Assembly (NCBI RefSeq): GCF_921293095.1
Contig: NC_060253.1
Coordinates: 73,507,992-73,571,991 of the forward strand
Direction: 5' to 3'
DNA: 64,000 nt
From: Ischnura elegans
Lineage: Eukaryota; Arthropoda; Insecta; Odonata; Coenagrionidae
Position numbers and translations under genes: made by a program. Below the pieces are notes generated by a model. It made no database searches. It was not told the origin of the DNA and saw only the letters and a list, made by a program, of their open reading frames with translations. Shown here piece by piece: positions 45,506-57,553 of this stretch (positions are counted from its first letter, which is position 1; each line of letters starts with the position of its first letter).

Positions 45506-46590
45506 TCCCAGTAAACACAATGTGTAGCGGAAACGTTGCACGAGTGTTGCAAGAGGTTGCAGGAAGCAGCTAGGCTTTTGGCAACATTTCTGCAACGTCT
45601 TAATTACGTCGCTGATACACTCATTTGGTCTGAAAAATTATATAGCGTAATATTTTAGCCAGAGGATATACATATTTAAATCAGATTCTATTCGTGAGAG
45701 ATTGATTGTATGTGAAGGTGGAATGTTCATTAGGTTGCAGAAAGGTTGCAACATGTTGTCGGTCTCTTATTTGGACATTGTTTTCCCCAAACATATATTC
45801 ACATATGAGGTTTTTAAAGTGTATTTTCATCTTCTGAAGCAAAGTGCCTCTCACAATAAAAAAAAATATTCGGCTCTAAGACAATTTTGTCGCACTTAGA
45901 AAATTTTGAAGCATACGAGCAGGGGTGAAGAGTATATGGAAACCCTGTATTGAGATAAAGAAAGGAAAGACGGCACGATACCGATATGTATATTTGGTGC
46001 ATCGAAAATATCGATATTTGCATATTCAAAACCAGGGGCGGATCCAGGATTTCTTTCTGGAGGGGCACAAGGCGTAATACAAAACGAGCACAATGATAAT
46101 GGGACCGTATTAAAAATCTTGTATTGCAAATTTTTAAGGGTCTGGGGGGGGGGGCACATGCTCCCGTGACCCTCCCCCTAGATCCGCCTATGTTCGAAAC
46201 ATCGAACACGTTGCTACTCTGTCTCTATCCCTCCAACGCTTGCATTTTTCAGTGAGGTTTTGTGCTCTGCGAATTTTGAAGAATGTCTATAATTAAAATC
46301 TGTCATGTCATGAATAAATATTTTTTTTTTCTTTAAAGGCATATTGTGAGTATTATTTTGAAGGGTTGCATAAATGTTGCAAGTGCGTTGCAGGAGTTGC
46401 ATAAATGTTGCAGAACTGTTGTAAATATGTCTCACCAGAGGTTGCGAATACATTGCCATTACGTTGCAAAAATGTGGTAGAGAGGACTTTTGGCTGGTTT
46501 TGCGATGCTGTGATTACGTTGCAGCAGCTCCATGTTGGTTGCAGCGCAATGTTTTTGCAACATTTTCACAACACTATTGGTTTACAGGGA
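45506..46590. mobile_element. GTTGCA-rich element with TCCC(A/T)GTAAAC ends
   Basis: Starts TCCCAGTAAACAC and ends GGTTTACAGGGA, short inverted termini. Both sides carry many spaced copies of GTTGCA and TTGCAAC words: 45535-45600 on the left, 46365-46570 on the right, for example ATAAATGTTGCAAGTGCG and GTTGCAGGAGTTGCATAAA. The middle holds the hAT MITE at 46033-46192. About 925 bases without that insert. No transposase seen; class unknown. It sits in the ZNRF intron about 125 bases upstream of the penultimate exon's acceptor. Confidence 0.6.
46033..46192 (+). mobile_element. hAT-type MITE, GGCGGATC family, nested
   Basis: Left end CAGGGGCGGATCCAGG; right end inverted CATAGGCGGATCTAGG. Flanking octamers TTCAAAAC (46025-46032) and TTCGAAAC (46193-46200) differ at one base. 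Inserted inside the GTTGCA element; related copy at 43750-43900. Confidence 0.9.
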
Positions 46591-47866
46591 TTTGACAAAA
46601 ATTATTAAATAGTATAGTAGGTTGATTTCAGACACATTGCATCGGGAAATATTGGAGAAAAGCATTGTTGCATTTCTCTTTAGCTTAAATTACGTTATTT
46701 TGTGAAATCAATGCAGAGAACATGTAATTATCTAAAATCGATAAAATTACGACATTGGAGATTTTCATTCTAAAACTTTCCAAGTTGAATAATTAAAAAA
46801 AGATAGCATTCAGTTGATGACATCCTCATTAGAAATGAGACGACAACCTTGGAATCATTATGGTTCCACAAAAAAGTGTCCATTTCATGAGGGGTACTTT
46901 TTTTTAACCTATGCTTAAGCTGCTTTTAACTGACATGTTGAGGTGCACAACAAAGATTGGCTACGTCATATTGAACAAAAACAGCACATGCAAATAACAA
47001 CTGACCATCCATACTGACAACCATTCAACCAAAATCGAGCTTGTATTAGTTCATCTACGGCTCCCTCACACTGAAAAGTTGCTGGTGCATGTAGTGTTGC
47101 ATGAATTCAGGGGGAAATATTTCACATCCTTAACTTGAATTTCAACCAAATCCAGTTACACTTAAGTTACCGGGTATTCCAATGGAAAGTAAGTTCCTAG
47201 TACACCATTGATTTCACATCAATGCATTTGACTGGGACCGTTTTGACAAGAAGATTACAGAAGCGCCCAAGGGAAACCGCTAGCGGTTATTAGGGTAGAA
47301 ATTAGTTAAAATGGACAGGGTATATTCACAAACTGACCGTTTGTGTTCCTCAGGTAACACATACTTATTAAATCGCTACCGGGTTTTCGAGTGATGGGCC
47401 GTAATAAAGTTTCGGTAAATACGAAGCATAATTCCTCTCCATGAAATACGTGCATACTAGGGCTGTATATAGAATTTTAGATTGTAATGCTAACTATTAT
47501 TAGGAAATTATCGTTGAAAAGGAAATATCAAATCAGTTTTGCCTATTTTCGAAAATAAATACCGTTAAGGATAAGGGAAAATGCAATCATATACTACGGT
47601 CATGATTAAAATTTATCACTGCATTAGGATTCCTTGTTAAAACATAAGGTATTCAGTAAATACTAATAACTCTGCCACCTAGATTGGCCGACCGACAGGA
47701 GGAGGAGGAGGAAAATAAACAATTCGATTGCTGTAAAGACGATAAATTTAACGAATAATTCATCATAAAACGACATACATTGCACTAGAACACGGAGCAG
47801 TCTTCATACCTTCAGTGGTTAACCACAAACCTTACTGTTCAAGTCCTTTCTAGCCTTATCACATCA
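46591..47866. other. No gene recognised
   Basis: About 1.3 kb of unassigned AT-rich sequence, probably ZNRF intron. Confidence 0.4.
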
Positions 47867-47874
47867 TAGCAGAA

Positions 47875-48143
47875 CAGGGGTGCCGACTTACAAAAAATAT
47901 TGGGGGGCCCAAACCGGGGATCCTGCCCCGTGACATTTTATAAGTAATGAGTTCTAAGTTTTTTTAAGCATTTTCGAAGAGTCATATGATGTACATTAGA
48001 ACCCTGATAACTCGCATCTCGATATCTGGACACTCGGGTGAAAGCACACACACAAACAAGCCTGACACATTTCTTCCTAACACACATAACGAATTTTTGA
48101 GGGGGCTCGGGCCCCCTCAGGCCCCACCGAGTCGGCGCCACTG
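47875..48143 (-). mobile_element. hAT-type MITE, family D, complete copy
   Basis: Left end CAGGGGTGCCGACTTAC; right end inverted CAGTGGCGCCGACTCGG. Octamers TAGCAGAA (47867-47874) and TAGCAGAG (48144-48151) flank it, one mismatch. The truncated copy at 4131-4296 is colinear with its right half. No coding capacity. Confidence 0.9.
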
Positions 48144-48215
48144 TAGCAGAGACGGGAGAAGTACCTTACGCATGATTCGTTCAATGGTATTAGGCTCAAC
48201 TATGTGGAAGTTAAT

Positions 48216-48476
48216 ACACGAAAATTAAAAGGAGACTTCGATGATTCGTTGACTCAATTCTCAATACAACCTCCACTTGGGGTTTCCAACACAACACCTT
48301 CCCCTTCCCCTCCTGACACCCACTCCTTCCACCCTCTCCCCATCCCCTTCAAGGAGTACATATGTTTGCTTACCATTCAAATTTGTTGTACTTGATAATG
48401 AACTCTATGGTTCGAAACATGTCGTACGGACGAAATAAATCAGTGGAAATCAACGAAGTCTCCTTTTCATTTTCGT
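48216..48476. mobile_element. Penelope-like terminal segment, third copy
   Basis: The right part (48360-48476) matches the arm of the palindrome at 35550-35757: GCTTACCATTCAAATTTG, TTGATAATGAACTCTATGG, TTCGAAACATGTCGTACGG, GTCTCCTTTTCATTTTCG. At the left, ACGAAAATTAAAAGGAGACT is the inverted terminal part. Between them a C/T-rich stretch replaces the left arm's interior, so this is a rearranged palindrome. Confidence 0.65.
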
Positions 48477-49098
48477 CCTTACGTATGGTTTTTAAAAGCA
48501 CATTCACAATCCATTATCGTTTCCCTAGAAATTGACATTTGCAATCACTAATACCTCGCACTCATTACAAAATCACAGCATTGACGATTATTCCTTCCTT
48601 AATATCCACGACAATCCGGGATGTTTTTTTTATACGCCAAACATCTTAATACGCCTGTGCGTACCGGCGTAGCCCACATCAAACCCAGGGACACGATGCT
48701 TAGGTCGCATTATCACTTTAACTATCTAACCGTGATCACAATCTTTTCAATTTCACAGACAAAACTGGAGTTTTCAGATTGAATTCCCGATACATTCCAA
48801 GACATTTACAAGAACAAAACTTTCATCTAAATTAAAATAAACGAGCACTTCTCCTCATCGACTTTTTAAAATGAAAGCATAACGCACGATCAAATTTCGC
48901 ATGAATCATATCTCAGTACAAAGTTCTGAGTTACAAAATGACGATGAAAAGAAAGAAGGGAAAGAATGGTTCATCAAGATACCCTGTGTTTTTAGAATTT
49001 AACTGGAGCGAAAATGGAAGTCAATACACAATAATACCGCGTTCCAATTCACGTCGAAGATGAAACGATAACCACGCTGACAATAAATTTCTCCTACG
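48477..49098. other. No gene recognised
   Basis: Unassigned sequence; no repeat or domain noted. Confidence 0.35.
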
Positions 49099-49255
49099 TA
49101 CACAGAGAAAAAAATCCAGCGGTAGCAACTAATCGATACGTCGCATCTGTAGAGAATCGCAAAAGAAATGAGATCACCATGCAGAGAGGACAGAATTTCA
49201 CGATGCCGGTTTCATAAGAAGTCGCCGTGACTGACTCGCCGGCTACCTCGTCCAT
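49099..49255 (-). CDS. Possible small exon or ORF with CPLC motif (tentative)
   Basis: The minus strand has an ATG at 49255 opening MDEVAGESVTATSYETGIVK, followed by FCPLCM and a hydrophobic stretch before a stop at about 49099. The first 26 residues have a coding-like composition and the codons are GC-richer than the flanks. After FCPLCM the sequence looks non-coding, and a GTGATC could be a weak donor. On the plus strand the same place has a perfect donor, CCAG|GTAAGTGTG (about 49270), so a plus-strand exon is an equal alternative. Not recognised; it is not the ZNRF N-terminal zinc finger. Confidence 0.2.
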
Positions 49256-51039
49256 CTCGAAGCAATCCAGGTAAGTGTGCGCACCGGCAGTTAAAACATT
49301 GATCGCATGGGCTTCAAGGTTGGAAAAATGATCTCGGAAAGCACCCGAGAAAGGCTTTTTTATAAATTAAAATCGCCGTATAATATCTACCACCTCGAGT
49401 CGCATTTTTCACTTCTATTTTCTTAAATGACACTGCTTTATTTTAGCTATCAACAGTTTTCAACCATCCACGGTTACAATCATATTATTAATAATACTTA
49501 TTGTGATTTTAATCCACTGCCACGTTACTACATTAAAAAACTTCAAATCAGTAAGATAAAAAGAGGACTTATGACATAAAAATGGCATACATACGCATTT
49601 GTACAATGAAAAAAAGGCAGATATCAGTATTTGTGCCATACAAATGACAAAATTCAGCAAGCGCACTAGTTCACGAATCAGTTCAGAATCAGAAAACAGT
49701 TTCTGTGCTACGAAAACGACTCAAACCAGCATTTTTGCCTTGAACATGGTACAAACCATTCCCAAGCGCTATGGTAATCACCGAAGTCAGTAGAAGTGGA
49801 ATCATCTATTCACCGAGCGAGAAACAACGTTGTAGACGGTAATATAGAGGTTACCCAGGCAGTTTTATTTAATGTTCCGTTCACATCGAAAGGAAAAAAG
49901 GGTTATTCTGACATGCGATGGCAGGGAAGATAATTTGCATCGAGACTATCACTGAAATTAGGAAAACAAGAGGCGTTGGATGTGGCCACAGGGAAACTGG
50001 AGCCAGCCTAATTAAAAGAAGGGAAGCCGTCTACTTACTGCCTCGATATCATCGCTTTCCAATCACTTCTCGGGAGGCCAAAATGATAAATTTATCCCGG
50101 ACGAAATTAACAGCAGGGGAGAAATCGCAGAGAAAATTTTCACCTTGAAGCCTTTCAAATTGGAAATCAAAAGGATCACATTTCAAATGGAAAAGTAATG
50201 GGATCACTTCGTAACTTTTTCGAAACTACACGCAGTGGAGCCATAAAACCATCCAAATGGATGCTTCGATATGCTCAGAAGGGCTCGTTTCCGAAAGCGA
50301 CGGAAACTAGATAGGAGTTTGCTCAGGTGTAAGGGGGAAGATGAATGAAGAAAACTGAGCGGTGGGAAAGATAAATGAATTCTCAGAGGAAGAGGGGGAA
50401 CGTGGGTGACTTGGAGGTGGGGGGATGCAAACACGACAGATAGGAGAGAACGGAAATCTCAACTTGGCTACATCTTTGGCACGACCGTGGTTTCGATAAA
50501 GAAGTTTCTGCTAGAAAAAAGTAAATATTTCAGTAGAATCTCAATATTTATTTCCTAATTCACCTACCTAGCTTTTTGTTTTACAAATTTACCTCTTTCC
50601 TCAATTTCTTTGCATTTTATTTCATTGAATTTGAAAATTTTAAGAGTAAGCATCACTGCCGCTCAAGTGATCTTCGTTCAGAATGTGCTGCTTTAGGTGT
50701 TAAATCAATATTACTGAGCAATGGATGTGAAATGCATTTTTTGCCGCTGAGGATTAATTACACAGGTGAAATTCCGTAGGATGTTTTGTTTTCCCAAATG
50801 TAGGAGTCTAATAATAAAGGAATAAACTAAAAGGAAATCAACAGTCGATTAAAAATTATGAAAAATAGATAAATCTTCACGAAAAACAAAAAGAATGACG
50901 CTCGTATATTATGAACCAAGATTTTAAATGACCAGAGTTATTAGAAACAGATTGAATTTTTATGCCAAATTACCAATTTAAAACATATTTTCGGTTTAAA
51001 AGCTATTTAATAAAAGGCTACCTTTTTCAAGCATATACA
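49256..51039. other. No gene recognised
   Basis: Unassigned sequence. Open frames near 49600-49790, 49918-50148 and 50204-50434 have no domain or convincing splice context. Near 50380 there is a purine-rich stretch. Confidence 0.4.
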
Positions 51040-51044
51040 GCTCA

Positions 51045-51650
51045 ATAGGAAGGTTTACTATATTTTTTTAATTTCCTAAATCGAAAGATTATTACTCTTG
51101 GAGTACGTATTTCACGCTTTTCGATTTTTAAATGACGATATCTATTTTTCGCGATTAAATGGAAAGTGAAAAATTTCAAGCACGCGACCCGACCATAGGC
51201 AATTTTAATATGGCTATGAGCGCCGATACGATGCAGGCTGCTAGCAGGTAGTAGAGTACCCTGATAGCAGGTAGCGCTTGGCTTAAATAAAGATTATTAA
51301 TACCCAATCAAACGAGGGAAACTTTCCAACCTTAGGCAATTTTAATAGGTGAATATTACGAGATGTTTCCCTGAGCTCTGTGCCTCATGGATACATTGGA
51401 AGTCTCAGACGATGTAAAGCGCCTATCTACTCGTATAGAAACTAGGTCCCTGTGACGTCACGTGTAGTGGCATCGCATGGGCGCCAATCTGGCCTTTTTC
51501 AAATGAAGCTAATATTGACCATTAACATTCGTCTAAACTGGGATTTCTAAAACCAAATAATTTGTATATTATGAATACATTAATGTTGGGTAACTAATCA
51601 CAATCAATGCCTTTCGTTTTCTTTGATGAAGGAAACTACCCTATTATTTA
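51045..51650 (-). repeat. 650-bp interspersed repeat, family E copy 3
   Basis: Inverted copy of 20646-21272 with the complete middle section (GGGACCTAGTTTCTATACGA, then CACAGAGCTCAGGGAAACAT). It ends in GAAACTACCCTATT at 51632-51645. Confidence 0.88.
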
Positions 51651-53391
51651 AACAAAATAGAAGTTCTATCACTCATTTTGAGTGCCGTAGACGCAGAAGT
51701 AGGTATCTCATAAAAAGTCACTAATGGGGGTTTATATCGGCGCGGAAAAATTGAGCAAAGTCGTCGCAATGAGACCCCATGAAGTTGGACAAGAGGATGG
51801 GGTAATGGGGAGGGAAACTAAACAAACAGCCCGAGGGACGGAAGCCGACGGAGGCTGGGAGAGGGAAGGGGTGAAGATGGCCCAAAATAGCCCAGGCGGA
51901 GGCAGCTGGGGGCAGATGTCACACCGGAAGGAGAAGGGCAGCCCGGACAACACAACTTGCATGTAATTGTAGGCTGGCTGCCAAGCACCACCTTCATCAT
52001 AGTATGTACTGGGAAAACAATGATTGAAGAAATATATGATTTATCCCTCAAACTCCATAATGACCATATTTGGTCCGGAAATTAAAAGCTTACTAATGCC
52101 ATTCCAGCGATCGCCACGGATTTGCCTCGTTTTTTGTTTTTGTGTTTATTTATTGATATTTTATTTACATTCAGCACTCATTTTTCCAAACTACGTAATT
52201 TTTCTGGTTTTTGAACTCATCTGATTATCATGACACAAACATGAATACCGTCTTATGCATTTTGAAGTAATAACTCAGTTTCAGTTGAGCCCTGAGGTGA
52301 CTTACGAAGGGACCACCTGGTCTCAGCCACAGTAAAAATAAAACAACATATTTTTCTCTTTATCGCATGTAAGATAATATAACCACGCACAAAGAAAAAA
52401 AAAGTCCAATAAACACTTGAAAATCTCTAAAAAGAGAGCCGAACCAAAAATTTAGATGGAGGGGATAGCCTCCATGCTTAAACATACACTGTTTGAGTAA
52501 AAGGGTATTAATTTGTTTCCATTAAATCGTCCAAATTTTATCTTTGAATTTAAAAAAGTGGATTTCAAGTTCCCGTAGTTCTTAAATTAACGAGCTGGTT
52601 CTGTATGATCTGAATTATTTCTGACAGTAAACTTCTTACATCATTGTAGTTCACAATTACTGAAGCTGTTTTACTTATCCTGTTTTGGAAATGTTCGACG
52701 ATATTTGTACAAATTTTTTCCCCGAAAACAAATTAAGTAGAATCATTTCTTAAGCCATTTTGATCATTCTCTTTTCGTCAATACCAGTTTTATTTTAATT
52801 CTTGGCGTGAGTTAACACCCCTAACAATGCCAATAGGTTTGCTAAAACGTAAGCGGTGAAATGATAAACAATCAACAGACCAAAGCTCAATTTAATAATA
52901 AGTTTTTTCACTATTCCAATACTGCTACGCTAATGACCGTAAGTTTAACTACGTACTACTTTAAGCACGTCGTTCACCTCCATTTATTCTCCACGAAAGA
53001 CTTCCATGACTGGTCTCTGCCTTGCTAACGAAAGCGTAACAGGCTGGTAATTAACTCCGTATAAAAAGGTTGGTCAAAGTTCCCATCGGAATTTCAGAAC
53101 GAAATAACGGGCAACAAACCATCAGCTGGCGAAAATCGTCAATTAACCTCCAGGCTACCGAGGCATAGCTCGCTGACTTTCCCCGGATGCGGATGTTAAT
53201 TGCGAATGTCAAAGAGGTGTGAAAAGGTACCTACGCACGCGATTCCACGTGCACTCTTGATAGAATACGCAATTATCCCTTTAAAAGGCACTCGCAACCT
53301 CGCATAATTTCATTCCACAATAGCGAGTGTGGCGACATGCAACGAAGCTATGGGGTAAAATATAACATTAACAATACCTAGCAGTCCTAAC
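51651..53391. other. No gene recognised
   Basis: The stretch 51724-51966 is purine-rich and open on both strands but has no domain. The rest is AT-rich. Confidence 0.4.
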
Positions 53392-53393
53392 TA

Positions 53394-53778
53394 CAGTAGA
53401 ACCTCGGATAACGACCACAATCCGTTCCAGAAAGCTGGTCGTCATCCGAAATGTTCGCTATCCGAAACAATTTTCCCCATAAGAAATAAAGGAAATAGGA
53501 ATAATTGGTTCCTAGCTCCTATTGACTCGCTATCATGCGAAAGTTACAGGCAATATAGGTATTGTATTAAATTGTATTACTTGTAGACTTACTATAGTAG
53601 ACATTGTATTACTTTGTATCCATTTGGGATCGCACAGCACCGAATACAAACACGGCCGATACACATTCGTTCACTAACATAAATTTTTTTCGCTTTCCGA
53701 GGCAAATTTTTATCAACATTTTTGGTCGTTATCCGAATTGTTCGCTATCAGAGGCGTTCGCTAACCGAGGTTTCACTG
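53394..53778. mobile_element. pogo/Tigger-like MITE with TA target duplication
   Basis: Left end CAGTAGAACCTCGGATAACG; right end inverted CAGTGAAACCTCGGTTAGCG; TA on each side (53392-53393, 53779-53780). The CCTCGG(T/A)(T/A)A-type end, subterminal CATCCGAAATGTTCGCTATC words and CCCCATAAGAAATA are typical of Tc1/mariner, pogo/Tigger group elements. No transposase. Confidence 0.9.
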
Positions 53779-53780
53779 TA

Positions 53781-56700
53781 GCTCTCATTACGAATACCAA
53801 GCTCATGGTCATTGTATGACCACGTCTTGGCAACAGCGATATCAAGTATCGATTTTAATAGAAACTCAACTAGCTATTGGCATAAATTCAAAAGTATCAT
53901 TTTTTTTTAATTATTCCAAATGAAATGAGAGTCGAGATAAGGTTTTTTTACGCACACTACATCAAAAACGACCCCAATTTTATTATAAACATCTGTTCAA
54001 TCATTTGGGTAGTGTCATCCTTTGGTTACATCTTGGTTGAAGTAGCTGCTGAAACACTGGTAAGATATTTCAATATATGGAGTGGATAAAAGTCAAATAT
54101 TTTTCACGAAAAAATTCTATACGTCAAAGAGAAAAACTGAAATAAAAACTGAAAAACTGAAAAGGATAGAAACTGAAATGAAAAAGGCGATCCGTACGCC
54201 CGAAATATTTTGAGATATTGGCCAATTTACCACAATTACAGAGTCCAATTAAACGTTTCTACGCCGGAGAAAGGATGCCACAGTCGATTCATCAGGAGAC
54301 CGAATTAAAATATACTCGTTACTCGTAATGGCTTACATACCAGTAAGTTTGATTTTGATTTGGAGTAGCAACATTTGAAGATGGTCACTTACCGCAGTTG
54401 TTTTTAAAACGAAACAGGCAATTTCAGTATTTAGATTAATTTTTGATGTATTTGTAAAAATAACTGTCTATAGAGAAAAATTAGAACTTGCTTTCCGGGA
54501 AGTTTTCGTCATGAAATAGAAAAGACCGAAATTATCCAATGGGCTGAAATATGGAGAGTTAATGACCACTACTATAATTGAATAGTCGAACATGTAAATA
54601 ATCATTGACAAAATCAAATCATAAGACCATCAATGATTTTGGATCATCGGTGACAAACCAATTACCGAAAATCGAAGATACATCGAAAGTAGAACCATCA
54701 AATATCCTAATTCTAACAGATATCGAAAATCGTTTGGAAAATGAAGGAACGATCGAAAACCAATCATCGACATCTAAGGGGCAATAGAAAATAGGATGAC
54801 AATCAAAACTCGGGTGTCTTATTGTTAGATGAATATATTGTAGAAGACCGATAGAATTATTATAACTTGAATTTTACCAATTAAAACTCTACTTAAAGAA
54901 GTGACGGTGTATATCCTATTAAAAAAATATAACGAGTATTAGCAATCAAATCAATGCATGTCCATTAGACCAAATACATAAAATCCAACGACCATAATAG
55001 TACCTGCTATCAGCAGCGAGGGTTTCCATTGAATATTTGAAAGTTTCGACCGACGCGGATGATTTAGAGCAATCGAAGAAATCCCAAGAGTAATGAGCGA
55101 GAAGAAGGAAAGCCATGCAAAGATGCGCGAGCGAATATAATGGGCTCCGCAAGTTGTTTGAAAGGGAAAACGGGAGAGAGGAAATAATGGTATCGGATAT
55201 GCAGATAGCTGTGAGCTAACGGATACGGCAGGCAGCGTAATAAGCGCGAGCGAAATTACGCGCGAGACTGGTCTGGCTCCGCTCTCTTCACACGGAAGAA
55301 AGGGAAAGAAAAACACGATTAACATTGCCAGAGAGTAACAACGATGAGGCAAGACAACGGTTACTTCAGCCGCAAGTCGTTTAACCAAGTCGTAAAATTA
55401 ACTGCGCACTTAGAGACGGCCGTAAATCACTTACAGATGAAAGATTTATGATAAAAAATATTCCAATATGCATGGGAAAAGTACTCACCTAAAGGTTTCA
55501 TTTTCATTATCTGTGCATAAAAGAGAAGAAACTAACATTTGTTGTCGTTTTTCACGTGTTTCTAATCTTAACGCTCGCTGCGGTATGTATCATGGCGATC
55601 CACAAAACAGCCTCCTGCATACACTTCATCCGTATGGACCGTACTAATCTTAAGCCAAAGGCTAAAGGTAAGAACTCAAGCCAAACTGAACTCTAGTGAC
55701 ATTGGCACATCATTCATTAATACTAATGTACCCGCTAAGAAATTAGAATATATGCTAAAAGTTTCGTACTTACGGAATCGAGTTGAATTAAATTATATGG
55801 ATAAAATAGAAACGATTAATGATAAAAAACTTATCTAGAAATAATTTATAATCATCTCACAACTACCTTATCATTTACGATATGATTTCCATGTCAGTGT
55901 GAGAGAGAAAGCTTTATATTTCATTTTAAGATCACTGGATATGTTGAGCGTGAGAGGTATAAGTTGATTATTTTTATGAAAAGGAAATATTTCCTAAGTG
56001 ATACAGGATAAAAATGGAGTGCAAAAATAACAAATAAACAAAACCACGGAAAAATGAAATAGAGTTAAATTAAATGTTTTATCAGTGAAGAAATATCATC
56101 TCATTGCTGATTAGGCAGAATTTCTCTACAAATTTTAAGGAGTACATATTAATAAAAATCTAATTAGATGAATGAGAAGAAGGAATCCTTTAGATTGATA
56201 AGATGAATAATTAATAATAAAATTTTTGCTAAACATTTTTTTACCTTAAAAGTGTTACAGTAGTTTCCGACCAATTTCACCTCACATTGACGCAAAATAT
56301 TCACCTTTCCTCTCCCCATTTCTCGTATTACCCGAGAAAGTTTAGAAAGGTCAATCACTTGGAACCATAGATGATTTCGTCCAGAAATAGAACTCAAACC
56401 GAGAACTCGACCACGATTTGGTTTGAAAATGGCAAGGAGCCAGCTCCGTGGGCTGGAGCAGTTTGATTACCCATGCGTGGTCCAATGACCTGGGTCGATC
56501 CTTGAGCCTCCTATAGTTAACCAACACACTAGAACAGCACACCGGTAACCACGAATTAGCTATTCCTTATTCCTAGACCCTTGTACCCTAGAAAAACCTA
56601 AAAGACAGCCCTTCACATCAGTAACTCAGATCGTGGCGACAATGGAGAATTTTCTATATTATTTCTACTGTATAGATACCTTTTTCTCAACTTATGCGCA

Positions 56701-57048
56701 ACTAAACTCTACAAATGAGGTACCAAAATTCACAGAATTTATCAGAGAACATGCGACGGCATATCTAACTTCCTAAATATATAATTCCGTCTGATTCCAC
56801 ATTCAAGTCTCCTGTTTATCATGTGCGTTTAACAGAGGATAGTGTAATTACTTCCAATGTGTTTAAAGAGGTCCTCTGACCTCAATTTGTACATGAACAT
56901 TCCAATTAAATTTGTACATAAGACCCTGATTTTTTTCTACATTTTAAAATTAGAAACGCGCCTATCCCTCTGTGGACCTGCATCGAAAAGAGCGGGGGAA
57001 GCCCGCTGGGAGCGGGCGCAGCACGCTCGTAAGAACCAATTTGAATAG
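53781..57048. other. No gene recognised
   Basis: About 3.3 kb. The stretch 54605-54787 is open and rich in ATCGAAA/ATCAAA words, suggesting degenerate short repeats. The 145-residue minus frame at 54951-55388 is hydrophobic and unrecognised. The minus strand near 56400-56540 has a weak tRNA-like GACCTGGGTCGATCC word. None is callable. Confidence 0.35.
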
Positions 57049-57474
57049 CAACACATTCACGACAGCTTAAATTTAAAAATATTAGATTATAAAAGTGCAC
57101 AACAAAGATTCACTACTCAAAAGAATGCAGCAATTTTCCGTCCTCTTTACGCTGACCCAAAAGAACGTGATCATTTTGTCATGAGATTTACTTTAGTGCC
57201 CGACGGTTATCGCAAAACTAAAGACCATTGTCTGACATGCCATATGTCAAGGGAGCCAATGAAAGTTATTGATGGTACCATCGATAATTACCATACTACT
57301 ATCAAAACTGGATTCAAAACAATGGAATGCTGATCGCTAAACACCGCAAATGGGACCAGTGGAGGCCAGGTCAGCCTGAGGACCGTCCAGGGCCTCGAAC
57401 ATTGGGCTAATCCCAAGTATTTTAAATGGGAAAATTCACATTTGAATGCAAGGATAGAACATTTTGCGGAATAA
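57049..57474 (+). pseudogene. Coding-like stretch without start codon, one internal stop
   Basis: After a TAG at 57046 one frame stays open for 94 codons to a TGA at 57331, then continues in the same frame for 46 more codons to TAA at 57472. It has coding-like composition: FRPLYADPKERDHFVMRFTL, VPDGYRKTKDHCLTCHMSRE and, after the stop, HWANPKYFKWENSHLNARIE. A C-x-x-C-H motif is present. There is no in-frame ATG near the start, but CACGACAG and similar AG words could be an acceptor. I do not recognise the family. A fragment of a degraded gene or mobile element is the best reading. Confidence 0.4.
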
Positions 57475-57553
57475 AAACTGTCGTATGTGATCATAGTATT
57501 TTTACCTTTTAAGTCTAAACTAAGTGAATCGAATGAAGAAAAAAATCAAAGTT

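Noticed and set aside
45382-45595. N-terminal extension of the ZNRF exon frame
   Set aside because: The frame stays open through a clear pyrimidine tract and acceptor; residues upstream of the acceptor are not ZNRF-like and overlap a repeat element.
54951-55388. 145-codon minus-strand frame with hydrophobic stretches
   Set aside because: Hydrophobicity follows from T-rich reverse strand; no recognisable family and no conserved motif.
57049-57474. Dipeptidyl-peptidase or C-type lectin fragment
   Set aside because: A few residues (C-L-T-C, K-W-E-N; W-x-x-W-x-P-G-Q-P in another frame) are reminiscent, but key conserved positions do not line up.
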